NCBI GenBank assembly: GCA_963667815.1 | Contig: OY764021.1 | Origin: Saccharicrinis sp963667815 | GTDB lineage: Bacteria > Bacteroidota > Bacteroidia > Bacteroidales > Marinilabiliaceae | Length of the DNA: 64,000 nucleotides | Reading direction: 5' to 3' (one strand) | Made by a program: the position numbers and the translations under genes | Shown here: positions 16,667 through 25,344 of the stretch, in pieces | Numbering within the stretch: position 1 is the stretch's first letter | Layout of the letters: the number at the start of each line of letters is the position of its first letter | Notes under the pieces: model-generated | The model's input: the letters and a program-made list of their open reading frames with translations, nothing else | Databases searched by the model: none | What the model was told of the DNA's origin: nothing

Positions 16667-18058
16667 TTAAATATGAATTACTTCATCATAAGCTGCAGCA
16701 GCAGCTTCCATAATAGCTTCAGACATTGTAGGGTGCGGATGAACTGATTTAATTAATTCATGACCTGTAGTTTCCAATTTTTTGGCTACAACTAATTCGG
16801 CAATCATTTCAGTAACATTTGCCCCAATTAAGTGAGCCCCTAGCAATTCACCATATTTAGCATCAAAAATAAGTTTTACAAAACCATCTTTGTGTCCTGC
16901 AGCACTAGCTTTACCTGATGCTGAAAATGGGAACTTACCAACTTTTAATTCGTATCCAGCTTCTTTTGCAGCTTTTTCTGTCATTCCAACAGAAGCAACT
17001 TCAGGAGAAGTATAAGTACATCCTGGTATATTGCCATAATTTAATGGTTCAGGAGAGTGACCTGCAATTTTTTCTACACATAAAATGGCTTCAGCAGATG
17101 CAACATGAGCAAGTGCTTGTCCGGGAACAATATCTCCAATTGCATAAATTCCATCAACAGAAGTTTTATAGAACTCATCCACTTTAACTTTTCCATTTTC
17201 AATGGTAACACCAACTTCTTCCAAGCCAATTCCTTCAAGGTTTGGAGAAATCCCAACAGCAGAAAGAATAATATCAGCTTCGTGCGTTTCTTCTCCTTTT
17301 TTTGTTTTGATAACAGCTTTAACTCTATCGCCCGAAGTATCAACACTTAAAACTTCTGAAGAAACCATTACATTAATTCCTGCTTTTTTAAATGAACGAC
17401 CTAATTGTTTTGAAACTTCCTCATCTTCAAGAGGAACAATGTTAGGTAAGTATTCAACTAAAGTTACTTTAGTACCTATTGAGTTATAGAAATAAGCAAA
17501 TTCACTACCAATAGCTCCTGATCCAACTACAATCATTGATTCAGGTTGCTTTTCTAAAGTAAGCGCTTTTCTATATCCAATTACTTTTACACCATCCTGT
17601 GGCAAATTTGGTAGTTCTCTACTTCTGGCACCTGTTGCTAAAATAATATGATTTGCAGATACTTGTTCGCTGCTTCCATCTTCCTTTTTAACTTCAATAG
17701 TTTTGTTATTAACTAATTTACCAAAACCATTTATTACATCAATTTTATTCTTTTTAAATAAAAACTGAATTCCTTTACTCATGCCATCAGCAACACCTCT
17801 ACTTCTTTGAACCATTGCTTCAAAATCAGCTTCAGCTTTACCGTCAATTTTTATTCCATACGATTCTGCATGTTGCAGGTATTCAAAAACAGATGCACTC
17901 TTTAATAAAGATTTGGTAGGGATACATCCCCAGTTCAAACATATTCCTCCAAGTTCTGCTTTTTCTACAACTGCTACTTTTAATCCTAATTGCGAAGCTC
18001 TTATGGCTCCAACATATCCTCCGGGACCGCTTCCCAGAACAACTAAATCGTATTGCAT
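16667..18058 (-). CDS. lpdA: dihydrolipoyl dehydrogenase (E3)
   Basis: FAD flavoprotein that reoxidises the lipoyl groups of 2-oxoacid dehydrogenase or glycine cleavage complexes using NAD+. 463 residues, normal length. Seen: FAD-binding GSGPGGYVGA at the N-terminus, redox disulfide Cys40/Cys45 in GGICLNWGCIPTK, NAD-binding GSGAIGSEFA, second FAD motif YAIGDIVPGQALAHVA, and the C-terminal His-Glu interface motif HPHPTMSEAIMEA. All active-site residues are present. Monocistronic here; its E1/E2 partners are not in the window. Confidence 0.97.
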   Translation of the reverse strand: MQYDLVVLGSGPGGYVGAIRASQLGLKVAVVEKAELGGICLNWGCIPTKSLLKSASVFEYLQHAESYGIKIDGKAEADFEAMVQRSRGVADGMSKGIQFLFKKNKIDVINGFGKLVNNKTIEVKKEDGSSEQVSANHIILATGARSRELPNLPQDGVKVIGYRKALTLEKQPESMIVVGSGAIGSEFAYFYNSIGTKVTLVEYLPNIVPLEDEEVSKQLGRSFKKAGINVMVSSEVLSVDTSGDRVKAVIKTKKGEETHEADIILSAVGISPNLEGIGLEEVGVTIENGKVKVDEFYKTSVDGIYAIGDIVPGQALAHVASAEAILCVEKIAGHSPEPLNYGNIPGCTYTSPEVASVGMTEKAAKEAGYELKVGKFPFSASGKASAAGHKDGFVKLIFDAKYGELLGAHLIGANVTEMIAELVVAKKLETTGHELIKSVHPHPTMSEAIMEAAAAAYDEVIHI

Positions 18059-18416
18059 ATCTTATTTTTTATTTTTGGTTACGCGATATTTTATTGTCTT
18101 TTTGCAATTAGATAACAATGTTATCATTAAAAGGTTGGAATAAAATGATATTTTTTACTTAAAGGTAAAAAATAATACATCTAAATAACAATTACATTCT
18201 CACTAATTGATGTAGATTAATTTCAGCAAAAATAATATAGAATGTGGGCATAATGTGTATATGCGATATTAACAATGTGTTTGCGGAATTAATGATTAAA
18301 AGTAGCTTGTTCAGTTTGATTATTTTGGTATTAAAATTTTAATAAAATCATTATTGTTTGATAATAAAACAATGATTGTTTAACGTTAATGACTTGTTAA
18401 TACCACAATTTTTTAA
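18059..18416. other. intergenic region upstream of lpdA
   Basis: AT-rich 5' region shared by lpdA (minus) and the DUF1573 transcription unit (plus). No ORF or RNA gene could be supported. Confidence 0.5.
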
Positions 18417-18445
18417 TTGAAGAATGATATGTTTTATTAGTTTTG
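18417..18445 (+). promoter_or_regulatory. candidate promoter of DUF1573 gene
   Basis: TTG at 18417-18419, 18-bp spacer, and a perfect TAnnTTTG box (tagttttg, 18438-18445). It implies a leader of about 230 nt that contains a 15-bp palindrome (ggaattaataattcc, 18475-18489) and an 11-codon ORF. Confidence 0.4.
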
Positions 18446-18593
18446 TGTTACAAATTTTGATAATACTTTAAATAGGAATTAATAATTCCATTAAGATAAA
18501 ATGAGCAGATAGACCCATTCGTTCTTTTCAGAAATATAGTACGATGGTGATTTGGTTTGTGAATTTTGTATAATAAATATAAATTTTAAACGC

Positions 18594-18629
18594 ATGAAAC
18601 GAGCCGTGAAAATTCTTTCCTATTCATAG
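18594..18629 (+). CDS. possible 11-codon leader ORF
   Basis: MKRAVKILSYS. It begins in sequence context aaattttaaacgcatgaaa, nearly identical to the real start at 18683 (aaattttaaacagatgaaa). Its end holds a 7-bp inverted repeat (ttcctat/ataggaa). It may be a regulatory uORF or a duplicated start region; it is not shown to be translated. Confidence 0.25.
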   Translation: MKRAVKILSYS

Positions 18630-18682
18630 GAAGTTAAAATATGGCGAGTTCCATCTGATAAATAAAAGTAAATTTTAAACAG

Positions 18683-19768
18683 ATGAAAAAATTAGTTTTA
18701 GGTTTAATAGCATTGCTATGTTATGCAGCCGTAGATGCTCAGCATAGTAAACCTTCCTTTTCTTTTGAAGAAACGCTTCATAATTTTGGAGAAATTAATG
18801 AGGAAAAAGGTAAAGTATCGTATCAATTTGACTTTACAAACACAGGTGGGCAACCAATTGTTATTCATAATGTAAGAGCAAGTTGTGGATGTACATCTCC
18901 TGAGTGGAGTAAAAAACCGATTCCTCCTGGTGGTAAGGGATATGTAAAGGCAACTTTTGATCCTCGTAATCGTCCGGGTAACTTTAATAAAACAATTACA
19001 GTAACCGCAAATACAGAAACGCCTAATACTGTATTAAGGATTACAGGTAAAGTTATTCCTCGTCCAAAAACAATTGAGGATGAATACCCAAGGGAGTTAG
19101 GTCAGTTAAGATTAAAATCAACACATATTAGTTTTACACGTATTGAACCTAAAGGAACTAAAACCGAAGAAGTGGAAGTAATTAATACTTCAAATGAAGC
19201 TTTAAAAATTGCTTTTGAAAGAGTTCCTGCTCATATATCTATTAAAGCAGAACCAGAAGTTTTAATGCCTGGAGCAAAAGGTAAGTTTATTGCAACTTAT
19301 GATGCTGCTAAGAAAAATGATTGGGGATTTGTTTATGATCAGATTTTTATTTCTTTCGATGGAAAGGTTGATTATAAAAACAGAATTAGTGTAAATGCTA
19401 ATATTCAGGAAGATTTTAATACCTGGACTGAAGCGCAAAAAGCAAAGGCTGCAAAAATTAATGTTGATAATAAGATATTTGATTTTGGTACAATTAAGCA
19501 GGGAGATGTTACTAAGCATACTTATTATATTACCAATACTGGTAAATCGGATTTAATTATTCGTAAGGTAAAAGCTTCTTGTGGATGTACAGCAATTAAA
19601 CCTGAAAAAACAGTAATTGCACCAGGAGAAAAAACATCAATCGCTGCAGAATTTAATTCAAGAGGTAAACACGGACGTCAAAATAAATCGATTACAGTAA
19701 TCACTAATGATCCTTTGGCAAGCAATATTCTTCTAAGAATTCAGGGAACAGTTACTGTTCCTGAATAA
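18683..19768 (+). CDS. secreted DUF1573 (ASH/Ig-like) protein
   Basis: 361-residue exported protein with signal peptide KKLVLGLIALLCYAAVDAQ and repeated Ig-like DUF1573 domains: one at about 27-125, a weaker middle copy, and one at about 255-355. The two good copies share FDFTNTGGxP/YITNTGKSDL and the CGCT motif (VRASCGCTSPEW, VKASCGCTAIKP). The family is widespread in Bacteroidota, is predicted to be periplasmic or surface-located, and has no established function. It is preceded by a long leader (see 18417-18682) and followed by a strong terminator, so it is a single-gene unit. Confidence 0.88.
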   Translation: MKKLVLGLIALLCYAAVDAQHSKPSFSFEETLHNFGEINEEKGKVSYQFDFTNTGGQPIVIHNVRASCGCTSPEWSKKPIPPGGKGYVKATFDPRNRPGNFNKTITVTANTETPNTVLRITGKVIPRPKTIEDEYPRELGQLRLKSTHISFTRIEPKGTKTEEVEVINTSNEALKIAFERVPAHISIKAEPEVLMPGAKGKFIATYDAAKKNDWGFVYDQIFISFDGKVDYKNRISVNANIQEDFNTWTEAQKAKAAKINVDNKIFDFGTIKQGDVTKHTYYITNTGKSDLIIRKVKASCGCTAIKPEKTVIAPGEKTSIAAEFNSRGKHGRQNKSITVITNDPLASNILLRIQGTVTVPE

Positions 19769-19800
19769 TAACGCAAAAAGTCGATTTTATAGTATTAGTT

Positions 19801-19833
19801 AAGGAGTATCATATTATGATACTCCTTTTTTAC
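19801..19833 (+). terminator. intrinsic terminator
   Basis: Perfect 12-bp stem aaggagtatcat / atgatactcctt, 3-nt loop, T-run; ends the DUF1573 unit. Confidence 0.9.
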
Positions 19834-19968
19834 ATCTAATTAAAAGTATTTTAGCCAGTTGGCTGGTTAATAGAAACAAGACTATAATAAAAAATTTAAA
19901 CAACTCAATGCTTGGGTTAAGTGAGTTATAAAATGTAAATTCGCATCAATTTAAAAGTTTTAAAAAGC

Positions 19969-21081
19969 ATGCATCACGACGATCATATTGAAAATCACGA
20001 CGATTATAAGAACCTGGTGGTAAATAAAGGGGTTGAGCAGGTGCAAACTGTTAATTCTGCAGCTGCAAAACGTTTTTTACAAAAAAAGAGGAAATTACCT
20101 TCAGTTGATGAGTTTTTTGAAGGTATCAGAAAAGGAGATATCAGATTGTTAAGTCAGGCAGTTACATTAGTTGAAAGTGCACGACCTGATCATCAGAAAT
20201 TAGCTCAGCAGATTATTGAAAAATGTTTACCATATACTGGTAATTCTCTTCGTTTAGGTATTACAGGTGTGCCAGGAGCAGGAAAGAGTACTTTGATTGA
20301 AGCCTTAGGAATGTATATTATTAATCAAGGTGGAAAATTGGCTGTTTTAGCAATAGATCCGAGTAGTGAACGTTCTAAAGGTAGTATTTTGGGAGATAAA
20401 ACACGTATGGAGGAATTATCAGCACAGGATAACGCTTATATACGTCCTTCTCCATCGGCAGGATCACTTGGTGGTGTAGCTCGTAAAACCCGAGAAACCA
20501 TTATTTTATGTGAAGCTGCTGGTTTTGATACTATTTTTATTGAAACAGTAGGTGTTGGACAGTCTGAAACTGCTGTTCATTCGATGGTTGATTTCTTTTT
20601 ACTAATAATGCTTGCAGGAGCAGGTGATGAGTTACAGGGAATTAAGCGTGGTATTATGGAAATGGCTGATGCTATTGCCATTAATAAAGCTGATGGCAAT
20701 AACATTAAAAAAGCTACCATGGCTAAAGCTGAATATACCAGTGCGCTTCATTTATTTCCACCAACAAAGTCTGGTTGGATACCTGAAGTGAAAACGTGTT
20801 CAGCACTTGAGCAAAACGGTATTTCTGATTTGTGGGATATGGTTTTAAAGTATGCTGATAAGACGAAGGAAAACGGCTATTTTACAAAGCGTCGTAGTGA
20901 ACAAGCAAAATACTGGATGTTTGAATCAATTAACGAGGCTTTGCAGTCCAATTTTTATCACAATAAAGATATTGCCAAAGAAATTGCAATTCTTGAGGAT
21001 AAAGTAACTAATGAAGAAACCAGTTCGTTTGCAGCAGCCCACGAACTATTAAATATGTATTTTAATCAAGCACTAAAATAA
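19969..21081 (+). CDS. meaB: methylmalonyl-CoA mutase-associated GTPase MeaB
   Basis: G-protein chaperone that gates cobalamin loading and protects methylmalonyl-CoA mutase in the propionate/succinate pathway. 370 residues, slightly longer than usual because of a His/Asp-rich N-terminal extension (HHDDHIENHDD). Seen: P-loop GITGVPGAGKST (GKS at 105-107), DPSSERSKGSILGDKTRM, IETVGVGQSET and the NKADGNN base-recognition motif. The mutase genes themselves are not in this window. Single gene between terminators or gaps. Confidence 0.95.
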   Translation: MHHDDHIENHDDYKNLVVNKGVEQVQTVNSAAAKRFLQKKRKLPSVDEFFEGIRKGDIRLLSQAVTLVESARPDHQKLAQQIIEKCLPYTGNSLRLGITGVPGAGKSTLIEALGMYIINQGGKLAVLAIDPSSERSKGSILGDKTRMEELSAQDNAYIRPSPSAGSLGGVARKTRETIILCEAAGFDTIFIETVGVGQSETAVHSMVDFFLLIMLAGAGDELQGIKRGIMEMADAIAINKADGNNIKKATMAKAEYTSALHLFPPTKSGWIPEVKTCSALEQNGISDLWDMVLKYADKTKENGYFTKRRSEQAKYWMFESINEALQSNFYHNKDIAKEIAILEDKVTNEETSSFAAAHELLNMYFNQALK

Positions 21082-21137
21082 TAATTATAGATACTGGTTT
21101 ATAATACAAACCAATTAATAGAGACAATAAATTAAAA

Positions 21138-22247
21138 ATGCGAATAATGAAACAATTACTATTAGTGGCTTTAATAGCCATTTCTTTTGTTGCTTGTCAG
21201 CAAAAACAATACACCATTGAAGGAACAATAGGAGGTGTAGAAGAAGGACAAGCTGTCTTGTCAAAGATTGAAAAAGGTAGACCAGTATCTATTGATACAA
21301 CTGAAATAGTTCAAGGTAAATTTACTTTTACAGGAAGTGAAGAAGTTCCTCAGGTTTATTTAGTATTTGTTGATGATATTAAAACACCAATCATGTTATT
21401 TGGTGAAAATGGTAACATTAACATTACTGTAGAAGATAAAGAAAAAATTTCTGATGCTGAAGTTACCGGATCTAAAACAAACGATGTGTTTAACACTTTT
21501 GTAAAAGAGTTACCAGGAAGAGAAACATTAGATGAGCTTCAGGCTGATTTTCAAAAAGCGATGATGTCTAATGACAAAGAAACAATGGAAGCACTAAAAA
21601 CAGAAGCAAATGCAATAATGGAAGAGCAAAAAGCTTACTTTGTTCAATTTGTTAAAAATAATACTAGTAGTGTTGTTGCTGCTTATATAGCAAATCAGGC
21701 GGCCAGAGATCTTGAATTTGATGAATTTAAGGATTTAGTTGCTCAATTTGAAGCGAACTTAGGAGACCATATGTATGTAACATCATTGAAAGAATCTTTA
21801 GAAAATGTTGAAAAGGCTGAAAATGCAAAAAAAGCAACTGAAATAGGTGCTGTTGCTCCTGAATTTACTTTAGAAAGTATTGAAGGTGCTTCTATTTCAT
21901 TGTCTTCGTTACAAGGAAAATATTTATTAGTTGATTTTTGGGCATCATGGTGTAAACCTTGTAGAGCTGAAAATCCTAATGTTGTTAAAGCATATAATAC
22001 TTTTGGTTCTAAAGGATTTGATGTTTTAAGTGTATCTTTAGATCGTGATTCTGCTGCTTGGAAAAAGGCTGTATCAGATGATGGTTTAGTTTGGAATCAT
22101 GTAATTGATGCAAAAGGTGATATCGCTCAAACTTATGGAGTTCAAGGTATTCCTTTTACTTTATTATTAGATAAAGAAGGAAAAATTATTGCAAAAAATC
22201 TTAGAGGTGCTGCTCTTGAAGAAAAATTAGCAGAGCTTTTAAATTAA
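21138..22247 (+). CDS. TlpA-family thiol-disulfide oxidoreductase lipoprotein
   Basis: Periplasmic lipoprotein: signal ending in a lipobox (AISFVACQQK), an N-terminal DUF4369 domain (about 25-120), a helical linker and a C-terminal thioredoxin/AhpC-like domain (about 240-369) with the redox motif WCKPC (Cys272/Cys275) and the cis-Pro segment GVQGIPFTLLLD. It is likely to reduce disulfides in exported proteins. An ATG three codons downstream (MKQLLL) is an equally good start. It stands 56 bp after meaB and ends at a strong shared terminator. Confidence 0.9.
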   Translation: MRIMKQLLLVALIAISFVACQQKQYTIEGTIGGVEEGQAVLSKIEKGRPVSIDTTEIVQGKFTFTGSEEVPQVYLVFVDDIKTPIMLFGENGNINITVEDKEKISDAEVTGSKTNDVFNTFVKELPGRETLDELQADFQKAMMSNDKETMEALKTEANAIMEEQKAYFVQFVKNNTSSVVAAYIANQAARDLEFDEFKDLVAQFEANLGDHMYVTSLKESLENVEKAENAKKATEIGAVAPEFTLESIEGASISLSSLQGKYLLVDFWASWCKPCRAENPNVVKAYNTFGSKGFDVLSVSLDRDSAAWKKAVSDDGLVWNHVIDAKGDIAQTYGVQGIPFTLLLDKEGKIIAKNLRGAALEEKLAELLN

Positions 22248-22270
22248 TTTGTAGTAAAACAAAATATTAT

Positions 22271-22302
22271 AGAAAAGGCGTCTCGATGGACGCCTTTTCT
22301 TG
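22271..22302. terminator. bidirectional terminator
   Basis: Perfect 12-bp stem agaaaaggcgtc / gacgccttttct with a 6-nt loop between convergent genes. Confidence 0.9.
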
Positions 22303-22324
22303 TTTTATATGTATAAGATAATAT

Positions 22325-25165
22325 CTAATCCTCTATCAGGTCATATCCTAAATCTTCTCCCTTTTTAATTGCCGGAACACCATCGTTCATCCAAACAGGT
22401 ATTGGTTTCTCTTTAAGGTAGTGATCAAAGAATTGCATCATTCGTCTGCTTAAATCTTTTGAATTGGCTCTTCTGGTAAGGTTGTGTTCTTCATTGTTAT
22501 AAACTAACATCCATGCAGGTTTATTTAATCTGCGTAATGCCATAAAGTATTCAATTCCCTGATACCAGGGAACAGCGCCGTCATTATCATTATGCATTAT
22601 TAGCAGTGGAGTTTCTACTTGTGGAGTAAAGAATACAGGTGAATTCTCGATATATTTATTCATCTTATTCCAAAGAGTACCTCCAATTCTACTTTGTGTA
22701 TGTTCGTACTGGAACATGCGACTCATACCGGAGCCCCATCGAATACCTCCATATGCACTTGTCATATTGCTAACCGGAGCCCCTGCCATTGCTGCCTTAA
22801 ATAAGTTGGTTCTGGTAACAAGAAAAGCCACCTGATAGCCACCCCAACTTTGCCCCTGAATTCCCATATGGTCACGATCAATAAAACTAAAGCGATCTGC
22901 CATTGCTAAAGATCCACTAACAACAGCTTCATATGCACATAAACCAGGGTCTCCAGTGCGATAAAAAATATCAGGAATAAAAATTACATAACCGTTGGAT
23001 GCATAAAAACTCCAGTTCACTGTTGAACGGCTGGGGGCCGGACGGTAATATCTGTGCAACTCATCAGAATAGCGTTCATAGAAATAAGAGATCATCGGAT
23101 ATTTCTTTGTAGTATCAAGGTTTTCAGGGGTTATTAATAAACCCTGATGTTTTAGCCCATCAGAAGCTATCCAATCAACAAGCTGTATATCTCCCCAATT
23201 AAAATTTTTTTGTTGTGGATTGGTATTAGATATGACAATATCATTTTTAAAAGATTTATCACTAATTCTTAATTCCGGATAGGCTTTGAATGTTGATTTT
23301 CTCCAAATAAAGGTATCTACATTTTTAGCTTTAATTGGGTTGTAAATATTGTAGTCACCTTCAATAATCTTTTCTGTTTTGTTGTTGTTTAAGGAATAAA
23401 ACCCCGACTTTTTATTGATTTCATTAAATGATCTTAAGACTAGTTCTTTATTTACATCTATAAAGAGTTCATCTTTGTCCAATTTTATTACTCTATAAGT
23501 AGTGTTCTGTTTTCTACCCCAACCATTGGTTAAACATACCGGGGCTAATTTTCCAGAAAGATCCAGTTGCCAGATATCGTATCTATCATAAACAATAATA
23601 CTTTTATCATCCTTTGTAAAGTCAGCAATTCCATATGCATCAGCATCTGTAGGCGAATCATTAAGTTCATCAACCCATGAAACAGAAACTCCTTTACTGA
23701 TTAGTGATTTTGTTCCTTTAATAGTAGTGTAGGCATAATAAGCACTATCTGCCTGGTCATAGTAGACAAGCCATTTTCCAGACTTAGAGATTTCACTTGT
23801 TCCGTTTACATCTTTTTTTATCAAATGCTTTTTGCCGGTGAGTATATCCACTTTATAAATATCATTCGGCCATCTACCAGACCATGATTGTGCTCTTTTA
23901 TAAGGGGTATTTACATAGCTAAAACCAATATTTGAATTGCCTCTGTCAGGTATTTTTACAGAACGGAATTCCTTTGATTCAAGTTGGACTATTTTATTTT
24001 GTTTCACCAGGTAGACGCATTTGTAGGCAGGATCCTTATCCTTCTTCAAGTTTTTCTTTTGCATAGGTTGAATCTCTATATCCTTCCAGTTCCAAATATC
24101 AACATGTATTTTTTCATCATCAGTTAATGTATCTTTGGGTTCTTCATGAGGCCTTTTTCCTGCGCCAAAATATAACTTACTACCGTCGCGAGAGAAGTTT
24201 AATTCGCCTTTTGAAAGAGCAGACCATTCAGTAGGTAGGGAGGCATCAATAGTATCCAGAATCATGTTTGGAGCATCGAGCTTTGTTCTGTAATAGTATA
24301 GTTGGTCAACTTTGACTTTACTCGTGTCATCCGAGAATAAAAATGCACATTGACTTGCAGTGTAATCACTTGCAAGCTTTTCAATTTTACCAATCTGTTT
24401 AAATATAGTATCAATAGTAAATTTTTGAGCATCAAAACGAAGCACTTTTGAAACTTCTGTAGTATCGCCTGTACTTTGAACTATATATGCACCAGTACCA
24501 TCTTTGGCAACTTCATAAAATGATACTTTTTCAATTAATAAACTATCACCACTTACAGGTCGATAAATAACGAGCGGATTACCTTCTGATTTAAATTCTT
24601 TAGCTTTCTTATCTTTGTTTTTTTTGTCTGATTTTTCTTCTTCTTCTTCTTCTTCTTCTACAACGGAAGTGTCTTTAGGTTCTTCCTTCTTTTTTTCAAT
24701 CATGTAAGCCAACCAATTATCTCCATCTTCAGGTATTTTCCATGATTTTAAATTCGGTATCTTTAAAAGGTCTCCAGAAATCAGATTTTTTATAAAAAGT
24801 GAATCTTTAGGAAGTTTATCCTTTTTAGTTTTTTTAAGTTTTAGAGCCCTGATAGAATCATGTTGAGCTTTTACATTAAATGCAATAAAATCGTTTTCAA
24901 CAGAAAACTGCGGTGCTTTTCCTCTTGGTATTGAATCAAGTTTTTCATTGGTTACATCATAAAGGTACAAATATGAATCACCTTCTTGTGGCGAAATAAC
25001 GTAGGAAACAAAATTACCATTATGTGATATAATATAGTTTCTATCTATTGATTTCCATAAATCATAATGGGTGTAATTTAATACCTTTTTCTCACCGCAT
25101 TTGGCAGAAAAAGAAACACTTAATGTGAAAATTGTAATTAGTAAAATTTTTAAAAGATGCCTCAT
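22325..25165 (-). CDS. exported S9 family peptidase (prolyl oligopeptidase/DPP-like)
   Basis: 946-residue serine peptidase with an N-terminal signal sequence (LLKILLITIFTLSVSFS), a long predicted beta-propeller region and a C-terminal alpha/beta hydrolase. Catalytic elements seen: Ser773 in GQSWGGYQ, the Asp segment HNDNDGAVPWYQG and the His in NNEEHNLTRR. It probably degrades peptides in the periplasm. A run of eight glutamates encoded by a (TTC)n microsatellite interrupts the propeller region at 24634-24659. Monocistronic: the neighbouring operon ends at a hairpin 95 bp upstream of its start. Confidence 0.9.
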   Translation of the reverse strand: MRHLLKILLITIFTLSVSFSAKCGEKKVLNYTHYDLWKSIDRNYIISHNGNFVSYVISPQEGDSYLYLYDVTNEKLDSIPRGKAPQFSVENDFIAFNVKAQHDSIRALKLKKTKKDKLPKDSLFIKNLISGDLLKIPNLKSWKIPEDGDNWLAYMIEKKKEEPKDTSVVEEEEEEEEKSDKKNKDKKAKEFKSEGNPLVIYRPVSGDSLLIEKVSFYEVAKDGTGAYIVQSTGDTTEVSKVLRFDAQKFTIDTIFKQIGKIEKLASDYTASQCAFLFSDDTSKVKVDQLYYYRTKLDAPNMILDTIDASLPTEWSALSKGELNFSRDGSKLYFGAGKRPHEEPKDTLTDDEKIHVDIWNWKDIEIQPMQKKNLKKDKDPAYKCVYLVKQNKIVQLESKEFRSVKIPDRGNSNIGFSYVNTPYKRAQSWSGRWPNDIYKVDILTGKKHLIKKDVNGTSEISKSGKWLVYYDQADSAYYAYTTIKGTKSLISKGVSVSWVDELNDSPTDADAYGIADFTKDDKSIIVYDRYDIWQLDLSGKLAPVCLTNGWGRKQNTTYRVIKLDKDELFIDVNKELVLRSFNEINKKSGFYSLNNNKTEKIIEGDYNIYNPIKAKNVDTFIWRKSTFKAYPELRISDKSFKNDIVISNTNPQQKNFNWGDIQLVDWIASDGLKHQGLLITPENLDTTKKYPMISYFYERYSDELHRYYRPAPSRSTVNWSFYASNGYVIFIPDIFYRTGDPGLCAYEAVVSGSLAMADRFSFIDRDHMGIQGQSWGGYQVAFLVTRTNLFKAAMAGAPVSNMTSAYGGIRWGSGMSRMFQYEHTQSRIGGTLWNKMNKYIENSPVFFTPQVETPLLIMHNDNDGAVPWYQGIEYFMALRRLNKPAWMLVYNNEEHNLTRRANSKDLSRRMMQFFDHYLKEKPIPVWMNDGVPAIKKGEDLGYDLIED
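24634..24659 (-). repeat. trinucleotide microsatellite coding poly-Glu
   Basis: About eight TTC units on the plus strand (GAA on the coding strand) inside the S9 peptidase gene. In-frame length change would alter only the Glu run, followed by a Lys-rich stretch (KSDKKNKDKKAKEFK). Confidence 0.85.
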
Positions 25166-25258
25166 GTAATGACTTTTAATGTTTTAATATATAAACCAGA
25201 GCTCAATTTAATAAAGAAGTGCTAATCGATGTAATCGAAAGGTTTAAATAATGTTATA

Positions 25259-25311
25259 AAAAAACTCAAACTAATCTGAATTTGAAAATGTTCAAATAGT
25301 TTGAGTTTTAA
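25259..25311 (-). terminator. terminator of DUF2339-DUF3857 operon
   Basis: 13-bp stem aaaactcaaacta / tagtttgagtttt with a smaller inner inverted repeat; 34 bp beyond the last gene of the operon (minus direction). Confidence 0.8.
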
Positions 25312-25344
25312 ATTATATTTTAAGAAATCAAAGTGCCTGAAAAT

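Noticed and set aside
17202..17489. Plus-strand frames inside lpdA
   Set aside because: Antisense shadows of a highly conserved gene.
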